From contig JBPBQO010000156.1 of NCBI GenBank assembly GCA_050954785.1, positions 8,833-72,832 on the forward strand: DNA of 64,000 nucleotides, given 5' to 3'. Shown here piece after piece: positions 14,629 through 23,681 of this stretch. A program made the position numbers and the translations under genes. A model generated the notes under the pieces. It did not search any database and was not told the origin of the DNA. It saw only the letters and a list, made by a program, of their open reading frames with translations. This DNA is from Lichenicola sp050954785. Its GTDB lineage: Bacteria; Pseudomonadota; Alphaproteobacteria; Acetobacterales; Acetobacteraceae. Within the stretch, counting starts at the first letter, position 1. Each line of letters opens with the position of its first letter.

Positions 14629-16647
14629 ATGCCGATCCGTGAACTGACCATACGCGGGCTCGTGCTCGGCGCCCTGCTTACCGTCATCTTTACCGCCTCG
14701 AACATCTATCTGGGCCTGAAGATCGGCCTGACCTTCGCCTCCTCGATCCCGGCCGCGGTCATCTCGATGGCGGTGTTGCGGTTGCTGGATCGCAACCGGG
14801 CCGACGGGAGCGGCATTCTCGAGAACAACATGGTGCAGACCCAGGCATCGGCCGCGGGCACGCTGTCCTCGATCATCTTCGTGCTGCCCGGCCTGTTGAT
14901 GATCGGCTACTGGCAGGGCTTCCCGTTCTGGCCGGTGGTGGCGATCTGCGGTGCCGGCGGCATGCTGGGCGTGCTGTTCACGATCCCGCTCAGGCGCGCC
15001 TTGGTGACCGGCAGCACCCTCCCCTATCCGGAAGGAACCGCGGCGGCCGAGGTGCTGCGTGCCGGTTCCGGCGGCGCCGACGGGCTCGGCGGCGAGAGCG
15101 GCCTCAAGGCGCTGGTGACCGGGAGCCTGGTGTCGGCCGGGTTCAGCCTGCTGAGCGGCGGCTTCAGGCTGCTCGGCGACAGTGCCAGCGTGACCTTCGC
15201 GGTGGGCAGCTCGGTGTTCCGGCTCTCGACCGGTTTTTCGCTGGCGCTGGTCGGGGCCGGCTATCTGGTCGGCATCGGCGGCGGCCTGGCGATGCTGCTC
15301 GGCGCGGTGCTGAGCTGGGGAGTCGCCGTGCCGGTGCTGACCGCGATCACGCCGCATCCGGCGGGCGTGTCGCTGGCGGACTTCGCGACCGGCATCTGGG
15401 CGCACAAGGTCCGGCTGATCGGCGCAGGTACGATCGCGATTGCCGCGGTGTGGACGCTGCTGACCCTGGTCGGTCCGGTCACGGCCGGGCTTCGGGCTGC
15501 CTTCAAGGCCAGCACGCGTGGCCCGGCCGGTGCCGCGATGGAAGACCAGACCGACCGGGACCTGTCGCCACGGGTGATCATGCTACTGGGCTCGGCATTG
15601 CTGCTGTGCCTGCTGGCGACGTTCGCCGCGTTCCTGTGGCATGGAGCCGCCGGGCTGGGCGCCTCGGCCGGCAGCATCGTCGGCATTGCCATCGTCTGCG
15701 TGGTGTTCTGCACGCTGTTCGGCTTCCTGGTGGCGGCGGCGTGCGGCTACATGGCGGGCATCGTCGGCTCGTCCTCCAGCCCGATCTCGGGCATCGCGAT
15801 CGTGGCGGTGCTGCTGGTGTCGCTGGTGCTGCTCGGACTGGACATGGCCGGGCTGCTGCCGGCGGCGTTCGACGCCAACGGCCGGATGCTGGCGATCGGC
15901 AGCGTGCTGTTCGTGACCGCCGCGGTGCTCGCGGCGGCAACGATCTCCAACGACAATCTGCAGGACCTCAAGACCGGCCAACTGGTGGGCGCCACCCCCT
16001 GGCGGCAGCAGGTGGCATTGCTGGTCGGCTGCGTGGTGGGTGCCATGGTGATCCCGCCGGTACTGAACCTGCTCTACAACGCCTACGGCTTTGCCGGCGC
16101 CCTGCCGCGCCCGGACATGGACCCGACCCGGGCTCTCGCCGCCCCGCAGGCGCTGCTGCTGTCGACACTGGCGCGCGGCATTTTCCTGCACCAGCTCGAC
16201 TGGACGATGATCCTGATCGGCGTGGCGCTGGGCGCGGTGCTGGTCGTTCTGGATGCGATCATGCGCCGCCGGGGAAAGTCCTTGCCGGTGCTGGCGGTCG
16301 GCATCGGCCTGTACCTGCCGCCGACCGTCACGGTGACGCTGGTAATCGGCGCAGTGTTGTCCTGGGCGATCGGCCGCGTGCTGGCGAAGCGCGAGGGGCC
16401 GTTGGCAACGACGCACGCCGATCCCATGTTAGATGCGAAGAGGCGGCGCGGCGTCATGCTGGCGTCCGGCTTCATCGTCGGTGAAAGCCTGATGGGCGTG
16501 GCGATCGCCGCGATCATCGGGAGCACCGGCCGTGAGGACATGCTCGCCCTGGTCGGACCGGGTTTCGCCAATACCTCGGAATGGCTCGGCGCGGTTGCAT
16601 TCGTCGTGGTCTGCGCCGGCTTCGTTCGAATGATCCTGCGCCGCTAG
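14629..16647 (+). CDS. OPT family oligopeptide transporter
   Basis: The 672-residue protein has about fifteen hydrophobic helices. Family hallmarks are the N-terminal RELTIRGLVLGALLTVIFTA with SNIYLGLKIGLTFASSIPAA, the GTLSSIIFVLPGLLMIGYW region, PYPEGTAAAEVL, and VGSSSSPISGIAIVAVLLVS. Bacterial OPT members import peptides or metal chelates; the substrate here cannot be told. GGGAG lies about eight bases before the ATG at 14629; an earlier in-frame ATG at 14527 would add a non-membrane, poorly conserved extension. It lies 18 bases upstream of the LLM oxidoreductase and may share its transcript. Confidence 0.92.
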   Translation: MPIRELTIRGLVLGALLTVIFTASNIYLGLKIGLTFASSIPAAVISMAVLRLLDRNRADGSGILENNMVQTQASAAGTLSSIIFVLPGLLMIGYWQGFPFWPVVAICGAGGMLGVLFTIPLRRALVTGSTLPYPEGTAAAEVLRAGSGGADGLGGESGLKALVTGSLVSAGFSLLSGGFRLLGDSASVTFAVGSSVFRLSTGFSLALVGAGYLVGIGGGLAMLLGAVLSWGVAVPVLTAITPHPAGVSLADFATGIWAHKVRLIGAGTIAIAAVWTLLTLVGPVTAGLRAAFKASTRGPAGAAMEDQTDRDLSPRVIMLLGSALLLCLLATFAAFLWHGAAGLGASAGSIVGIAIVCVVFCTLFGFLVAAACGYMAGIVGSSSSPISGIAIVAVLLVSLVLLGLDMAGLLPAAFDANGRMLAIGSVLFVTAAVLAAATISNDNLQDLKTGQLVGATPWRQQVALLVGCVVGAMVIPPVLNLLYNAYGFAGALPRPDMDPTRALAAPQALLLSTLARGIFLHQLDWTMILIGVALGAVLVVLDAIMRRRGKSLPVLAVGIGLYLPPTVTVTLVIGAVLSWAIGRVLAKREGPLATTHADPMLDAKRRRGVMLASGFIVGESLMGVAIAAIIGSTGREDMLALVGPGFANTSEWLGAVAFVVVCAGFVRMILRR

Positions 16648-16665
16648 CAGAGGAAGATTTACCGC

Positions 16666-17691
16666 ATGATTCCGTTTTCCGTCCTCGACCTGTCCCCGAT
16701 CATCGAGGGAAGCGATGCCTCTGGCGCGTTCCGCAACACGCTCGACCTGGCACGGCATGCGGAAGGTCTCGGCTTCACCCGATACTGGCTGGCCGAGCAC
16801 CACAACATGCCAGGCATCGCCAGTGCCGCGACATCGGTGGTGATCGGGCATGTGGCGGCGGGCACGCGCACGATCCGGGTCGGCTCCGGCGGGATCATGC
16901 TGCCGAACCATTCGCCGCTGGTGATCGCCGAGCAGTTCGGCACGCTGGCAGCGCTGCATCCCGGACGGATCGACCTCGGGCTTGGACGGGCGCCCGGCAC
17001 CGACCAGCGCACCATGCGGGCGCTGCGCCGCGACCCGATGAGCGCGGACAGCTTCCCGCGCGACGTGGTCGAGCTGCAATCCTATTTCCGGCCGGTGCAG
17101 CCGGGCCAGGCGATCCAGGCGGTGCCGGGCGGCGGACTCGACGTGCCGATCTGGTTGTTGGGTTCGAGCCTGTTCAGCGCGCAGCTCGCGGCCATGCTTG
17201 GACTGCCGTTCGCGTTCGCGTCGCACTTTGCACCGGACCAGATGATGGATGCGATCCAGATCTATCGTAGCCGGTTCGAGCCGTCCGAGGCGCTGAAGCG
17301 GCCGCATGTGATGCTGGGCGTGAACGTGTTCGCCGCTGAGACCGATGACGAGGCCGCGTTCATTTCCACTTCTGCCAAGCAGCAGTTGCTGGAGCTGCGG
17401 CAGGGGACACCGGGCAAGCTGAAGCCGCCGAGCCGGGATCTGGTCGAGGCGAGAGGATCGGCAACAGAGAGCCAGGTGCAGCGTGCGCTGTCGAGCTCGA
17501 TCGTCGGCGGGCCGGAAAAGGTCAGGCAGCGCCTGGCTGCGTTCATCGCGCAGACCGGCGCGGACGAGCTGATGATCGCCGGCCAGATTTTCGACCACAC
17601 CGCACGGCTGCGGTCGTTCGGGATCGTGGCCGAAGCCCATGCGGCGTTGGGCGCTATGGAAACGGCGTCCGTGGCGGCCACGGCGGCCTAG
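16666..17691 (+). CDS. LLM class flavin-dependent oxidoreductase (luciferase-like)
   Basis: The 341-residue protein is a bacterial-luciferase-like TIM barrel of the MsnO8/YhbW group: it begins IPFSVLDLSPIIEGSDASGA, has LGFTRYWLAEHHNMPGIAS, then TIRVGSGGIMLPNHSPL and GRIDLGLGRAPGTD, all typical of the family, and ends with an IVGGPEKVRQRL segment. These enzymes use reduced FMN supplied by a reductase to oxygenate a substrate; the substrate is unknown and no flavin reductase is adjacent. AGAGGAAG precedes the ATG. It is convergent with the thiamine-type binding protein. Confidence 0.9.
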   Translation: MIPFSVLDLSPIIEGSDASGAFRNTLDLARHAEGLGFTRYWLAEHHNMPGIASAATSVVIGHVAAGTRTIRVGSGGIMLPNHSPLVIAEQFGTLAALHPGRIDLGLGRAPGTDQRTMRALRRDPMSADSFPRDVVELQSYFRPVQPGQAIQAVPGGGLDVPIWLLGSSLFSAQLAAMLGLPFAFASHFAPDQMMDAIQIYRSRFEPSEALKRPHVMLGVNVFAAETDDEAAFISTSAKQQLLELRQGTPGKLKPPSRDLVEARGSATESQVQRALSSSIVGGPEKVRQRLAAFIAQTGADELMIAGQIFDHTARLRSFGIVAEAHAALGAMETASVAATAA

Positions 17692-17711
17692 GCCGGACGC
17701 CCAGGCCTCCA

Positions 17712-18653
17712 TCACGGCTGGATGGCGAAGCTCGCAACCGGTTGCGCGGTCGCCAGGCTTCCCTGGGCCACCATGAACTGCTCGAACGCCGCGTAGCGGG
17801 ACTGGTCGAGCAGCGCCGGGTTCTTGGCCAGGCGCGGCAGGCCGGCAAACCAGGCGGCATGGTTCAGTTTCGTGTCGAGCTCCGGACGCTCCTTGATGAA
17901 GGCCTGCCACATCTCGTCCGGATGGTTGAGCAGCGTGTTGGTGCCTTCCTGAAGCGCTGCCAGGAACCGCCCGATGCGGGGATCGTGCTCGTCGTCCTGC
18001 CGGGCAAGCAGGATCAGCTCGTCATATAGCGGCACGCCGTGCTCCTCGGGGAAGAAGCCGACCGGCTTGAGGCCGCGCTGCTGCAAGTCGATCATCTCGT
18101 AGTTGCGCATGCCCCCGATGATGGCGTCCACGCGGTGCGACATCAGCGCCTGCTCGAGCTGGAAATTGACCTCGGTGACGGTGACGTCCGTCAGCTTGAG
18201 GCCGACCGTCGCCAGCATCGCCTTCAACAGCGCCTCGTCGGTGGCGCCGACGGATGCGCCGATCCGCTTGCCTTTCAGGTCGGCAAGGCTTTTGACCGGA
18301 CCGTCGCCGAGCACGATCAGCGTGTTGAGCGGAGTGTCCTCCAATGTGCCGACCCGCACCAGCTTGAGCCCGGCGGCATCGAGCAGAGGCAGCTCCGGCT
18401 GGTAGCTGACGCAGAGATCGGCCTGGTGTGCCGCCAGCAGGCGTGGCGGCGAGGACGGATCGGTCGGCACGATGAACTGCACGTCGAGGTTCTGCCGCGC
18501 ATAGGCGCCGCTGTATTTCGCGGCGAACAGGGCCTCGTGGTTCGCGTTCACGAACCAGTCGAGGATGATGCTCAAATGATCGGCGGCGCGTGCCGGCACT
18601 GTCCAGACCAGTGCCAGAACCATTGCGAGACAAAAATGTTTCACGTGGAACAT
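17712..18653 (-). CDS. THI5/NMT1-like ABC substrate-binding protein (thiamine precursor type)
   Basis: The 313-residue protein has a signal peptide (cleavage near ARAAD) and an NMT1/THI5-like fold: LSIILDWFVNANHEALFAAK, then ADLCVSYQPELPLLDAAGL, then LKGKRIGASVGATDEALLKA and RVDAIIGGMRNYEMIDL. Known relatives such as ThiY bind formylaminopyrimidine precursors of thiamine. It starts eight bases after the TonB-receptor gene, so both are probably controlled by the TPP riboswitch at 20996-21080. No permease or ATPase gene follows: the next gene is convergent. The first codons (MFHVKH) coincide with a parS-like ParB site, and the start codon overlaps it. Confidence 0.88.
   Translation of the reverse strand: MFHVKHFCLAMVLALVWTVPARAADHLSIILDWFVNANHEALFAAKYSGAYARQNLDVQFIVPTDPSSPPRLLAAHQADLCVSYQPELPLLDAAGLKLVRVGTLEDTPLNTLIVLGDGPVKSLADLKGKRIGASVGATDEALLKAMLATVGLKLTDVTVTEVNFQLEQALMSHRVDAIIGGMRNYEMIDLQQRGLKPVGFFPEEHGVPLYDELILLARQDDEHDPRIGRFLAALQEGTNTLLNHPDEMWQAFIKERPELDTKLNHAAWFAGLPRLAKNPALLDQSRYAAFEQFMVAQGSLATAQPVASFAIQP
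18637..18652. promoter_or_regulatory. parS-like ParB binding site
   Basis: Read on the minus strand the 16 bases are TGTTCCACGTGAAACA, which fits the conserved bacterial parS consensus TGTTNCACGTGAAACA without mismatch. The site overlaps the start codon of the THI5-like gene, whose protein therefore begins MFHVKH. A chance match of this length in 64 kb is very unlikely. ParB loads at such sites near the replication origin, so the site suggests an origin-proximal window. No parA or parB gene and no second copy was seen. Confidence 0.8.
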
Positions 18654-18661
18654 TGCTTTTC

Positions 18662-20992
18662 TCAGAATGCGGATGCGACGGTGAACAAAGCCGCGAACCC
18701 TGGCCCCAGATAATAGGTTGCCGGCGACCCGCTAATGACGGTGCCGTAGCGGCCGACGACGTCACGCGCGTTGGTGGTCGGACTGGCGATACCGGACAGC
18801 ACGTCGGTGTCGGTAACGTTGATCAGGTTGAGCCGGAATTCCGGATGCTTCGCCGGTCCGAGCGTCGGCAGCCGGACCCCCAGCGTGATGTCGCCCTGGG
18901 TGTGGTCGGCGATCTTCTCGTCGTCCATGAAACTTGCATATTGCGGGCCGACATATTTGACCGCGGCACTGCCGAACAGGATGCCGTCGTCGTAGGTGAT
19001 GCCGAGTGCGCCCTGCCAGGTCGGACTGCGGACGGCGACATGCCCCCTGGTCGGCAACAGGTCGCCATCGATGGACAGGTCGTTATCGATCGTCGCGCGC
19101 AGGTATTCGCCCGAAACGTAGGGGCTCAGATGGTGCCAGGGACGCAGGCCGAGTTCGGCGTCCACGCCCCGCGAGGTCTGGCCGCCGGCATTGATGCTCG
19201 ATCCGGTCAATACGCCGTTCAGGTCGATCACCGTGGCGATCTGCCGGTTGGTAAAGTTGTAGTTGAACGCTGTGATGCTGCCGATCAGCCAGTCGCCGTT
19301 CCGACGATAGCCGACTTCCTCGCTGATCGAATATTCGTCACGCAATCCGGTGGCGGCACGGTTCAGCAATGCGCCGGAATCGGGATCGAAACTGTCGAAC
19401 AGCGTCGTCGCGGACGGCGTCCGGAAGTTGGTCGATACGCTCGCGAATACCTGGTTCCGATGATCGATCTGGAAGCGTACGCCGATCCGGGGCAGCGGCT
19501 CGGCACTGTTCACCCCGGTGCGATAGGTCGCACCCGGGATCGCGTTCCAGCCTTGCCGCGCCACCATCACCTCCTTGAAACCGAGTTCGATCGACAGGCG
19601 ATGATCGAGAGCCAAGATCGTGTCGCCGATGAACAGCGCGTTCACCTGCGCGATGCTGTGGGTGTTCTGCGCAAGCAGTTGCCGCCCATCGCTCAGGGTG
19701 ATCGTGCTGCGCGACGAGTTGAGCCAGATGTCGGAGGGCGTTCCATCGGCGCCGAGCAGACTGAACGGAGCCGGCTCGCGATCGTCGGAGTAATCGTACC
19801 AGGCGCCGGCCACGATCGTGTGGTTGCCCAACACCCAGGTCAGCTTCGGCACCAGCCCGGCCCGGTAGCTCGCCTGCTGATAGTTGCTGGCGACAGTGAC
19901 CTGGCCGCTCCGGGCACCGGTCGCGGGCAGCGTATCCGGCAGTGCCTCGGTGCCCTGGTAGAGCCCGGTGATCGGCAGCGTCGCGCCACCCGGCGCGTTG
20001 CCGTAGCCGTATTGCGCATAGGGCGTGACATCGAACGTGAGCGACCGGGTCAGACGAACATGCGTCGGTGCCGCGATGTAGAACAGCCGATACGGCTGTT
20101 GATACAGGCGCCAGTAGTTGGTGTCGCCCGGTGTGTAGGTGCCGTCGTAATTGTCGGGTCCCGACCGGCCATAGGTTTTCCAGTCGCCCTGGGTCGGCTG
20201 CTCGTATCCGCTGGTCACGGTATCGTTCCAGGTGCCGATCAGCGAAACCCGGCTGCCGTCGCTCCAGTCGCGTACGAACTTGAAGTCGATATGCTGGCGC
20301 TTGTCCCGGCCGGAGCCGCGCCAGTTGTCGGCGGCCGAATGCGAGTACGACACGAAGCCGCGCGTTCCGCTGTGCCCGAGTTCGCCGGTATCGATCCGGA
20401 CGAACTCCTTGTTGGTATGATACGAGCCGTACGACCCTTCGACGAACCCGCCCGCCTGCTTCGCCGGGTCCCGGAAAGCTAGCGACAGCAGTCCTCCGGC
20501 GGCATTGATCACCGGCGTATCGAGATCGCCGGTGCCTTGCGACAGGCTGATTTGGTCGAGGTTCTCGGTGTCGGCGAACTGGCCGGGGTAGCCCGTATAG
20601 TAAGCGATGTCGTTGAGCGGCATGCCCTCGAGCAGGTAGCCGATCTCGTCGCCGCCGAGGCCGCGCAGGCTGAGATCGTTCCCGGCCGAGAGCCCGAGCG
20701 GATCGGAGGTCGCCACGTTGGCGCCGGGCAACAACGAAACGAGCTGGAACGCGTTCTCGGTCGGCGCCTGCCGGCGCAGGAAGTCCGACGACACGGTGCT
20801 GGTCGACTTCGTTGCCGTTTCCACCCGGATCAGCCCGCCACCGGGCTGGCCGCCGACCGGACCGTTCGCCGTGTCGACCGCGGCATGCCCGGTCACGGTG
20901 ATGGTTTCCTGCGAACGGGCAGTTCCGAGTGCGGTCGTTCCGGCTAGCAACGTCCCGCCAAAAGCCAGAACGCGAGTACGGATGTGGTGCAT
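18662..20992 (-). CDS. TonB-dependent receptor, TPP-riboswitch controlled
   Basis: The 776-residue protein has a signal peptide (cleavage near TARSQE), a plug domain (about residues 50-170, with SLRGLGGDEIGYLLEGMPLN) and a C-terminal beta-barrel of the CirA/BtuB type ending in an aromatic residue (VASAF). It should import a ligand across the outer membrane using TonB energy. The TPP riboswitch just before it and the THI5-like binding protein just after it make thiamine or a thiamine precursor the likely ligand. Start choice: an ATG at 20998 sits only one base from GGGAGG, while the one at 20992 has seven bases of spacing and is preferred. That same GGGAGG forms the 3' edge of the riboswitch. 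Confidence 0.88.
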   Translation of the reverse strand: MHHIRTRVLAFGGTLLAGTTALGTARSQETITVTGHAAVDTANGPVGGQPGGGLIRVETATKSTSTVSSDFLRRQAPTENAFQLVSLLPGANVATSDPLGLSAGNDLSLRGLGGDEIGYLLEGMPLNDIAYYTGYPGQFADTENLDQISLSQGTGDLDTPVINAAGGLLSLAFRDPAKQAGGFVEGSYGSYHTNKEFVRIDTGELGHSGTRGFVSYSHSAADNWRGSGRDKRQHIDFKFVRDWSDGSRVSLIGTWNDTVTSGYEQPTQGDWKTYGRSGPDNYDGTYTPGDTNYWRLYQQPYRLFYIAAPTHVRLTRSLTFDVTPYAQYGYGNAPGGATLPITGLYQGTEALPDTLPATGARSGQVTVASNYQQASYRAGLVPKLTWVLGNHTIVAGAWYDYSDDREPAPFSLLGADGTPSDIWLNSSRSTITLSDGRQLLAQNTHSIAQVNALFIGDTILALDHRLSIELGFKEVMVARQGWNAIPGATYRTGVNSAEPLPRIGVRFQIDHRNQVFASVSTNFRTPSATTLFDSFDPDSGALLNRAATGLRDEYSISEEVGYRRNGDWLIGSITAFNYNFTNRQIATVIDLNGVLTGSSINAGGQTSRGVDAELGLRPWHHLSPYVSGEYLRATIDNDLSIDGDLLPTRGHVAVRSPTWQGALGITYDDGILFGSAAVKYVGPQYASFMDDEKIADHTQGDITLGVRLPTLGPAKHPEFRLNLINVTDTDVLSGIASPTTNARDVVGRYGTVISGSPATYYLGPGFAALFTVASAF

Positions 20993-20995
20993 CGA

Positions 20996-21080
20996 CATGC
21001 CTCCCTTCGCTGGAATGACCCAGATCAGGTTCGACGGGTTTGATCTCAGCCCACGTTGGTGGGCACCCCGGTCATGCGGC
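20996..21080 (-). promoter_or_regulatory. TPP riboswitch (THI element)
   Basis: On the minus strand the conserved blocks occur in order: GGGGTGCCC (21061-21069), GGCTGAGAT (21043-21051), ACCTGATCTGGGTCATTCCA (about 21011-21030) and GCGAAGGGAGG (21000-21010). This is the full thiamine pyrophosphate aptamer. GCATGACC before the first block can pair with GGCATG after the last (P1 stem, one bulge), which would hide the GGGAGG ribosome site and the start region. Control of translation by TPP is therefore likely. A TTGACG at 21106-21111 may be part of the promoter. Confidence 0.93.
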
Positions 21081-21112
21081 TGTCACTCTCCCGTTACGCT
21101 GGTTACGTCAAG

Positions 21113-23308
21113 TCACTTCGCCGGCTGGTAGCCGGCCTCGCCGAACTGCCAGAGCAGGAAGGCGAACTCGTCGGCGGTCTCGTCGTCGCGCTGCTTGCGG
21201 GTGGACCCGATACCGTGGCCGGCATCGAACTCGACCCGGAACAATACCGGCCGGCGACTCGACGTAGCCGCCTGCAACCGTGCGGTCATCTTCGCCGGAA
21301 TCCAGACGGTCACGCGCGGATCGTCGGCGCCACCGGTCAGCAGCACCGCGGGATACGCGGTGCCCTTGGTCACGTGGTTGTAGGCATCCATCGCCAGCAT
21401 CGCGGGAAACTGCGCCTGGTCCGCCACCGTGCCGAACTCGGGAATATTAGCTGGGCCACCGGCGGTGTATTGCTCGCGCAGGGTGTTGGTGGCGCCGACC
21501 CGGATCAGCGCCGCCCGGAACAGGTCCGGCCGCTGGGTGATGGCACCGCCGATCAGGATGCCGCCGGCACTGGTCCCCTCGCCGCCGAGATGAGCCTTGT
21601 CGGTATAGCCCTGGGCGATCAGCGCCTCGCCGGCAGCGATGAAGTCGTGGATCGTGTTCTGCTTGGTGGCGATCTTGCCGGCATCGTGCCAGGCCTGCCC
21701 ACCCTCGCCGCCGCCACGCACATGCGCCACGGCATACACGCCGCCACGATCGAGCCAGGGCAGGAAGGTCGGCGAGAACGTCGGGTCGTAGGAGATGCCA
21801 TACGAGCCGTACCCGACCAGGTAGGTCGGACGCTTGCCGTCGTGCGCCAGGCCTTTTTTGGTAATGATCGAAAGCGGGATCTTCGTGCCGTCGGACGCCG
21901 TGGCACTGGTCTCGATCGATTCGTACCCGGACAGGTCGCGCGGAAACCCGGGCAGAATGTGGGTGTCGGAGACCCTGCCGGTGGCCGCGTCGTAGCGCAG
22001 CCATTCGTGCGGCCTGACCCAGGATTCCAGGCTGACGATCGCGCCGGGACGCTCGGGATCGGTCACCAGGCCGCCCGCCCCTTCGTCGCCCGGTGCGATC
22101 GTGCCGGCGAACGGCAGCCTGATCGTCTGCGGCTGCATGGCACCCTCGCCGAGGCGGTGCAGGGCGAACACGGCGCCATCGCGGGTTGCGAAATACAGCC
22201 CGTCCTTGGCCGCGGCAATTCCGGTCAGCACGCCGTCCGCCTCGGGCACGACGATCTTTGCCCGGGCGAAGTTCGGGTTGGCGAGACTGGTTTCCGCGAC
22301 CTTGTAACGCGATGCGTCCTTGTGCGTCAGCAGGTCGATCCGGTCGCCACGCACCGCGATCCCGGTCACGCCATCGGATTGCAGCGCCACCTGCTTCCAG
22401 CTCGGATGACCAGCCAGCAGGTCTGCCAGCGGCGCGGTATAGAGCGTCACCTCCGGCGACACCCCATCCGAGACAGCGGCCAACGCGTAGTCCGAGCCCG
22501 GAATGACGACCACGGCCGGAAACACCGCGGCCGCCTTGAACGGGAACGGCAGCCGATCGGAGTCCATCACCGAAACGTCTTTTGCCGGATCGTTGCCGAG
22601 CACATGCCGATAGACCTGCATATGCGCATATTGCTGGTCGGCCTTGCCGCCCGGCACCGGGACGGGCAGCCGCGTGAAGAAGAAGCTCTTGCCGTCCGGC
22701 GCCCATGACACGGCGGCGAACTGCGCGCGGTCGATCGTGTCGGGACGGATCGCTTTCGTGGTGGTATCGATCACATGCAGCGTGCTGTTCTCGGAGCCAC
22801 CGATCGAGATCCCGTAGGCAACCAGGGTTCCATCCTGCGACGGCTGGAACTGGTCGATCTCGGCATGCCTGCCGTCACGCCCCAGCGCGGACGGGTCGAC
22901 CAGCAGCGTCTCGTGCCCGGCCGCGTCGGACATATAGAGCCGGTCGATCTGCGCCCCGGCATCGCGCTTCAGGTAGAACAGGCGGCCACCGGCCAGTTCG
23001 ACCGTATGCACGCGCGCGGCCAGCCCGCTGACCTCGCCGATCTCGTTCGCCAATGCATCCCGTCCGGGAATGCGCGACAGCACACGGCGCGCATGGTCGT
23101 TCTGGCCGTGCAGATAAGCCATGAATTGCGGCTTCGGCTCGCTTTCCATCCAGCGATACGGATCGGTGATTTTAGTGCCGAAGTAGTTGTCGGTAACCGA
23201 TTCTACCTGCGCCACCGGCGCATGGTCGGCAGCCAGGAGCCGTGGTGCCAGGAATGATGAAGCGGCGGTTCCGAGCGCGAAGATCTGGACCGCACGAACG
23301 AGTCGCAT
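21113..23308 (-). CDS. Secreted prolyl oligopeptidase family serine peptidase (S9A)
   Basis: The 731-residue protein has a signal peptide (MRLVRAVQIFALGTAASSFL, cleavage near LLAAD), an N-terminal start DPYRWMES typical of S9A enzymes, a seven-bladed propeller, and a C-terminal alpha/beta hydrolase domain. The triad is visible: Ser580 in GEGTSAGGILIGG, Asp663 in TGGADDPRV and His698 in DAGHGIG. It should cut short proline-containing peptides in the periplasm or outside the cell. The ATG at 23308 has GGGAG about eight bases upstream and begins the signal peptide exactly. Its stop lies about 30 bases before the TPP riboswitch of the next gene on the same strand. Confidence 0.93.
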   Translation of the reverse strand: MRLVRAVQIFALGTAASSFLAPRLLAADHAPVAQVESVTDNYFGTKITDPYRWMESEPKPQFMAYLHGQNDHARRVLSRIPGRDALANEIGEVSGLAARVHTVELAGGRLFYLKRDAGAQIDRLYMSDAAGHETLLVDPSALGRDGRHAEIDQFQPSQDGTLVAYGISIGGSENSTLHVIDTTTKAIRPDTIDRAQFAAVSWAPDGKSFFFTRLPVPVPGGKADQQYAHMQVYRHVLGNDPAKDVSVMDSDRLPFPFKAAAVFPAVVVIPGSDYALAAVSDGVSPEVTLYTAPLADLLAGHPSWKQVALQSDGVTGIAVRGDRIDLLTHKDASRYKVAETSLANPNFARAKIVVPEADGVLTGIAAAKDGLYFATRDGAVFALHRLGEGAMQPQTIRLPFAGTIAPGDEGAGGLVTDPERPGAIVSLESWVRPHEWLRYDAATGRVSDTHILPGFPRDLSGYESIETSATASDGTKIPLSIITKKGLAHDGKRPTYLVGYGSYGISYDPTFSPTFLPWLDRGGVYAVAHVRGGGEGGQAWHDAGKIATKQNTIHDFIAAGEALIAQGYTDKAHLGGEGTSAGGILIGGAITQRPDLFRAALIRVGATNTLREQYTAGGPANIPEFGTVADQAQFPAMLAMDAYNHVTKGTAYPAVLLTGGADDPRVTVWIPAKMTARLQAATSSRRPVLFRVEFDAGHGIGSTRKQRDDETADEFAFLLWQFGEAGYQPAK

Positions 23309-23410
23309 GCAATGGCTCCCGGGACTGAAATAACCAGGAACCCTGCCGGCCACCCCACCGTCGGTCAAGCAATGCCGAACATATGCGGCGGTGGGGAGCC
23401 GCCGATGCGG

Positions 23411-23602
23411 TCAGACGATCTGCTTGTTGATCATCCGGCCAAGCGCGCTGCCATCTTCGGCCGCGAGCGCCGTTCCGACACAGGACATGAGTTCTTCGCA
23501 AACGCGCAAAGCTTCGCCAGGCGTCATTTCGATCAACGGAAAGTTCAGACGCATGAACACAGCGCCCGGTGCTGCTGTCAGAGTAAGATTTTGTGACATC
23601 AT
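23411..23602 (-). CDS. Small hypothetical protein, 63 residues
   Basis: The frame starts with two ATG codons (23602 and 23599), preceded by GGGAG at 11 or 14 bases. The product is acidic-neutral, has no signal peptide or membrane segment, and contains PLIEMTPGEALRVCEELMSC with two cysteines in the middle. I do not recognise the family. It lies upstream of the prolyl oligopeptidase on the same strand, with about 100 bases between them in which nothing stands out. Whether it is translated is uncertain. Confidence 0.45.
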   Translation of the reverse strand: MMSQNLTLTAAPGAVFMRLNFPLIEMTPGEALRVCEELMSCVGTALAAEDGSALGRMINKQIV

Positions 23603-23681
23603 GGGCTAGCAAGCTCCCAAGCTCGTAGCCGTTAGAAATACGTTAATTTAGCCTGAATAGCAAGTGCCACCGATGGTCTCG

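Noticed and set aside
18590..20482. 630-codon plus-strand frame opposite the TonB receptor
   Set aside because: The minus-strand TonB receptor has clear family motifs, a riboswitch and a ribosome site; the antisense frame has none.
21056..22708. 550-codon plus-strand frame opposite the prolyl oligopeptidase
   Set aside because: Arg/His/Gly-rich shadow of a gene with an intact catalytic triad.
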